Part shown: positions 6,963 to 7,017 of the stretch, piece after piece | Position numbering within the stretch: position 1 is the first letter of the stretch | How the letters are laid out: every line of letters starts with the position of its first letter | Source of the DNA: an uncultured Lachnoanaerobaculum sp. | GTDB lineage: Bacteria > Bacillota > Clostridia > Lachnospirales > Lachnospiraceae | Assembly (NCBI RefSeq): GCF_938015485.1 | Contig: NZ_CALLVU010000095.1 | Coordinates: forward strand, 1-7,017 | Length of the DNA stretch: 7,017 bases | Direction of reading: 5' to 3' | Notes under the pieces: generated by a model | The model's database searches: none | What the model saw: only the letters and a program-made list of their open reading frames with translations | Told to the model about the DNA's origin: nothing | Program-made: the position numbers and the translations under genes

Positions 6963-7017
6963 GCTTCTTCTTTTTGTCTTTCATCCCACATATCATATGG
7001 ATGATTGGTAAAGTTAA
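6962..7017 (-). pseudogene. Possible N-terminal fragment of a small type III accessory protein (Csx15/16/20-like?)
   Basis: The frame starting at 7015 reads NFTNHPYDMWDERQKEEA and enters from beyond the window edge. From memory, this pattern (NF-x-NHP, then W, then a Q-x-x-A helix) resembles the first 20 or so residues of small CRISPR-associated proteins that accompany type III loci, some of which are ring nucleases or cyclic-oligoadenylate binders. I cannot name the exact family. After about 6962 the frame continues as CSFYTIQVWGRGTLRDLG..., which is simply the cas6 tail read out of frame, and stops at TGA 6886-6884. The expected remainder of such a protein, normally about 100 residues, is therefore absent. 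The fragment could be non-functional or a short fused peptide of about 45-50 residues. The true start lies outside the window. Confidence 0.4.

Noticed and set aside
1..7017. CRISPR repeats, tRNA or rRNA genes, insertion sequences, factor-independent terminators
   Set aside because: No regularly spaced direct repeats, RNA gene folds, transposase frames with terminal repeats, or GC-rich hairpins followed by U-runs were seen on either strand. Coding sequence fills nearly the whole window.

Overview
The window is the core of a type III CRISPR-Cas effector operon, read entirely from the minus strand, in AT-rich DNA. Heavy use of ATA (Ile), AGA (Arg) and AAA (Lys), strong AGGAGG ribosome sites and short intergenic gaps suggest a low-GC Firmicute, probably a clostridial or Lachnospiraceae-type anaerobe. 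This host assignment is an inference from base composition and protein style only.

Layout in the direction of transcription (high to low coordinates). 6891-7017 holds what look like two gene scraps joined out of frame: the N-terminal start of a small type III accessory protein (NFTNHPYDMW...) and the last 23 codons of a Cas6 crRNA endonuclease (GLGSRNSQGFG loop). An extended -10 promoter (6870-6878) then precedes a 537-residue CARF-HEPN ribonuclease of the Csx1/Csm6 group (6840-5227). After a 95-bp AT-rich spacer with a 13-bp palindrome comes cas10 (5131-3419). It overlaps by 11 nt a large fused RAMP gene, Cas7-Cas5(Csx10)-Cas11 (3429-1138). Thirteen bases further on begins a double-Cas7 (Csm3-like) gene (1124 to beyond base 1), which is cut by the window edge.

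The small HD-less Cas10, the Csx10-type Cas5 domain, the single-chain Cas7-Cas5-Cas11 fusion and the tandem Cas7 protein together point to subtype III-D, specifically the multi-subunit-fusion form described in Synechocystis (III-D2/III-Dv). From family knowledge, the fused Cas7/Cas5/Cas11 and double-Cas7 proteins would build the crRNA-binding backbone and cut target RNA at Cas7 aspartates. Cas10 would make cyclic oligoadenylate through its palm domain when target RNA is bound. That messenger would bind the CARF domain and switch on the HEPN RNase. No HD DNase domain is present, so signalling through the CARF-HEPN protein is probably the main immune output.

No CRISPR array, cas1, cas2, csx19 or intact cas6 lies inside the window. 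The window ends mid-operon on the left, so some of these may lie just outside.
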